NCBI GenBank assembly: GCA_910588465.1
Contig: CAJUOP010000001.1
Span: forward strand, 87,066 to 93,200
Direction: 5' to 3'
From: an uncultured Christensenellaceae bacterium
Lineage (GTDB): Bacteria; Bacillota; Clostridia; Christensenellales; Borkfalkiaceae
Length of the DNA: 6,135 bases
The number at the start of each line of letters is the position of its first letter. Within the stretch, counting starts at the first letter, position 1. Made by a program: the position numbers and the translations under genes. Shown in pieces: positions 3,747-6,135 of this stretch. A model generated the notes under the pieces. It did not search any database. It had not been told where the DNA came from and saw nothing but the letters and a program-made list of their open reading frames with translations.

Positions 3747-6135
3747 ATGACAAAGATGACGATCGACGGCAATACCGCCGCCAGCCACGTCGCTTATGCG
3801 TTCTCGGAAGTGGCTGCCATCTATCCCATTACCCCTTCGTCCCCTATGGCGGAATCCGCCGACGAATGGGCGACCCAAGGCAGAGTAAACATGTGGGGGC
3901 AGAAGCTCCGCATTGCCGAAATGCAATCGGAAGGCGGCGCCGCGGGTGCGGTGCACGGCTCGCTCTCGGCGGGCGCGCTTACCACCACCTACACCGCTTC
4001 GCAGGGACTGCTTTTGATGATTCCCAACATGTACAAAATTTCGGGCGAGCTGCTCCCCATGGTCATGCACGTTTCGGCGCGCGCGCTCGCGGCGCACTCG
4101 CTGAACATTTTCGGCGACCACGCGGACGTTATGGCTTGCCGTCAGACGGGCTTTGCAATGATCGCGGGCTGCTCCGTGCAGGAGGTCATGGACCTTTCGC
4201 TGGTGGCGCACCTCTCTACTCTCCGCTCGCGCGTGCCCTTTATTAACTTCTTCGACGGTTTCCGCACCTCGCACGAGGTAAGCAAGATCGACGGAATCGA
4301 CTACGACGAGATGAAAGCGATCTTCGACAAGAAGGGGCTTGAAAAGGACGTTGCCGAATTCAAGGCGCGCGCACTCAACCCCGAGCACCCCATTCAGAAA
4401 GGCACCGCACAGAACGGCGACACCTACTTCCAGAACAGAGAGACGGCGAACAGCTACTACAACGCCACTCCCACCATCGTTCAGGAGATGATGGACGAGG
4501 TTTCCGCGTTGACGGGCAGAAAGTATCACCTCTTCGACTACGTGGGCGCGAAGGACGCCGAGCAAGTGATCGTAATCATGGGCTCGGGTGCGGAGACGGT
4601 GGAAGAAAGCATTAACAAGCTCAACGCCGAGGGCAAGAAATACGGTCTTGTAAAGGTCCGTCTGTACCGCCCCTTCGTTACCGACGCATTTGTAAAAGCC
4701 CTTCCCAAAACCTGCAAGCGCATTGCCGTGCTCGACAGAACGAAGGAGCCCGGTTCCTTGGGCGAGCCCCTTTACCTCGACGTTTGCTCGGCTCTGTTCG
4801 AAAAGGGCTTGAAGGAAATCGAAGTGGTCGGCGGAAGATACGGCTTGGGCTCCAAGGAGTTCAACCCCTCCATGGTGCTTTCCGTCTATAAGAATCTTGA
4901 AGCGAAAAAGCCCAAAAACCACTTTACCGTGGGCATTTACGAGGACGTGACAAACACCTCGCTCGACTTCTCTAAGAAATTCGACGCGGCGCCCGCAGGC
5001 TCCACCTCGTGCAAGTTCTACGGGCTGGGCTCGGACGGTACGGTAGGCGCGAACAAAAATTCGATTAAAATCATCGGCGACCATACCGATATGTACGCGC
5101 AGGCGTATTTCTTCTACGATTCCAAAAAATCGGGCGGCATCACCGTTTCGCACCTGCGCTTCGGCAAAACCCCCATTCAGAGCGAATACCTCATCGACTC
5201 GGCGGACTTCGTGGCTTGCCACAACCCCTCTTACGTCATCCGCTACGACATGACGAGCGATTTGAAGGAGGGCGGCTCCTTCCTGTTGAACGCCCCCTGG
5301 ACGACGGTGGAAGAGCTGGAAAAGAATTTGCCCGCGAAGGTGAAAAACACGCTCGCCAAAAAGCATATCAAACTTTACGTGATCGACGCGATTTCCATCG
5401 CCGCAAAGCTGGGCTTGCGCGGCAGAACGAACACCATTCTGCAATCGGCGTTCTTCCTGATCAACGATCAGATCATGCCCTATGCGGACGCGGTGGAGTT
5501 CATGAAGAAAATGGCGTACAAGTCCTTCGCGAGAAAGGGCGACGCCGTCGTTCAGATGAACTACAACGCGATCGACTCGGCGAAGGAGCACCTTGTTAAA
5601 ATCGACGTTCCCGCTTCCTGGGCAAAGACGACGGAAGGCGCGGAGATGATCACCCTTGCGGACAACGAATACTTCCGCAACGTAATCGCTCCCATTCTCG
5701 CTTTGGAAGGAGACAAGCTCCCCTCCTCCGCGTTCAACGCAGACGGCTCCGTTCCCACGGGCACGACCAAATTCGAAAAGCGCGGCGTTGCCGTTACCGT
5801 TCCCAAGTGGGTGAAAGAAAACTGCATTCAGTGCAACCAGTGCGCGTTCGTATGCCCGCACGCGTGCATTCGTCCCGCCCTTGTGAAGAGCGGCGAAAAC
5901 AAACCCGCCGAATTCGACACGAAGCCCGCGACGGGCGTTCCCGGCTACGAATTCCGTATGCAGGTTTCCCCGCTCGACTGTATGGGATGCGGCGTGTGCG
6001 CGGAGGTCTGCCCCGGCATGAAGGGCAACAAGGCGCTCGTCATGACGCCGTTTGCAGAACTGGAGCAAGTCGAGGCGAAAAACTGGGAGTATGCGGTAGA
6101 GCTTCCCGAAGCCGACCTTTCGAACGTGAAAATGG
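3747..6135 (+). CDS. nifJ: Pyruvate:ferredoxin (flavodoxin) oxidoreductase, homodimeric type (3' end cut off)
   Basis: The enzyme decarboxylates pyruvate with CoA to acetyl-CoA and CO2 and passes the electrons through iron-sulfur clusters to ferredoxin; it is oxygen-sensitive and cytoplasmic. The 796 codons present cover about two thirds of the usual 1170-1200 residues. Domain I carries YPITPSSPMAE (26-36, Thr29), EMQSEGGAAG (58-67, with Glu62 as the likely thiamine-activating Glu) and Arg112. Domain II has VRLYRPF (304-310) and DRTKEPG (330-336). Domain III has the CoA-site motif YGLGSDGTVGANK from 425. The EKR-type segment is GLRGRTNTILQ (556-566). A two-cluster ferredoxin domain follows, with Cys693/696/699/703 and Cys745/748/751/755. 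The C-terminal thiamine-diphosphate domain and the cysteines of the third cluster lie beyond the window. The gene runs divergently from ecfA1 behind its own strong promoter, with no sign of frameshift. Pyruvate is the expected substrate from architecture; a related 2-oxoacid cannot be excluded. Confidence 0.97.
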   Translation, partial: MTKMTIDGNTAASHVAYAFSEVAAIYPITPSSPMAESADEWATQGRVNMWGQKLRIAEMQSEGGAAGAVHGSLSAGALTTTYTASQGLLLMIPNMYKISGELLPMVMHVSARALAAHSLNIFGDHADVMACRQTGFAMIAGCSVQEVMDLSLVAHLSTLRSRVPFINFFDGFRTSHEVSKIDGIDYDEMKAIFDKKGLEKDVAEFKARALNPEHPIQKGTAQNGDTYFQNRETANSYYNATPTIVQEMMDEVSALTGRKYHLFDYVGAKDAEQVIVIMGSGAETVEESINKLNAEGKKYGLVKVRLYRPFVTDAFVKALPKTCKRIAVLDRTKEPGSLGEPLYLDVCSALFEKGLKEIEVVGGRYGLGSKEFNPSMVLSVYKNLEAKKPKNHFTVGIYEDVTNTSLDFSKKFDAAPAGSTSCKFYGLGSDGTVGANKNSIKIIGDHTDMYAQAYFFYDSKKSGGITVSHLRFGKTPIQSEYLIDSADFVACHNPSYVIRYDMTSDLKEGGSFLLNAPWTTVEELEKNLPAKVKNTLAKKHIKLYVIDAISIAAKLGLRGRTNTILQSAFFLINDQIMPYADAVEFMKKMAYKSFARKGDAVVQMNYNAIDSAKEHLVKIDVPASWAKTTEGAEMITLADNEYFRNVIAPILALEGDKLPSSAFNADGSVPTGTTKFEKRGVAVTVPKWVKENCIQCNQCAFVCPHACIRPALVKSGENKPAEFDTKPATGVPGYEFRMQVSPLDCMGCGVCAEVCPGMKGNKALVMTPFAELEQVEAKNWEYAVELPEADLSNVKM

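Noticed and set aside
3648..6068. A minus-strand open frame of 806 codons opposite the PFOR gene.
   Set aside because: It mirrors the codons of a clearly conserved PFOR gene, and its peptide is a His/Arg/Val-rich mixture with no family pattern. It starts in the PFOR promoter region without a convincing ribosome binding site of its own. Long antisense frames are expected where sense codons avoid TTA, CTA and TCA in GC-rich genes.

Overview
The window looks like ordinary chromosomal DNA from a strictly anaerobic, Gram-positive-type bacterium, most likely a member of the Clostridia with GC-rich coding sequence. The grounds are a homodimeric pyruvate:ferredoxin oxidoreductase (PFOR), a Firmicutes-style ecfA1-ecfA2-ecfT-truA gene string, strong Shine-Dalgarno sequences and textbook sigma-A-type promoters. 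The taxon is an inference from gene content and style; no marker gene here proves it.

Layout: two transcription units diverge from one AT-rich spacer of about 309 bp (3438-3746). Leftward (minus strand) run ecfA1 (3437-2604), ecfA2 (2628-1702), ecfT (1705-872), truA (875-108) and the first 34 codons of a further gene that leaves the window (104-1). The joints are tight: a 25-bp overlap, a GTGA overlap, an ATGA overlap, and a 3-nt gap with the next Shine-Dalgarno sequence lying at the truA stop. This is a translationally coupled operon. Rightward (plus strand) runs a PFOR gene (nifJ type, 3747 to beyond 6135). Its first 796 codons are present; the C-terminal thiamine-diphosphate domain is cut off.

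The spacer holds a near-consensus promoter for PFOR (TTGACT, 17 bp, TATAAT) and a stable stem-loop starting at the predicted first transcribed base. It also holds an extended -10 promoter for ecfA1, placed so close to the start codon that the transcript would be nearly leaderless, and a short sequence resembling a widespread interspersed bacterial repeat.

Function: EcfA1, EcfA2 and EcfT form the shared energising module of a group II ECF vitamin importer, whose substrate-binding S proteins are encoded elsewhere. TruA makes pseudouridine at tRNA positions 38-40. PFOR turns pyruvate and CoA into acetyl-CoA, CO2 and reduced ferredoxin.

I found no mobile element, CRISPR array, tRNA or rRNA, and no convincing new multi-gene system. 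The points worth a second look are small: the promoter/RBS conflict at ecfA1, the +1 hairpin of PFOR, an in-phase G7 slippery heptamer at the ecfA2/ecfT joint, a basic proline-rich insertion in EcfA2, a seven-codon duplication in EcfT, and the unidentified gene after truA.
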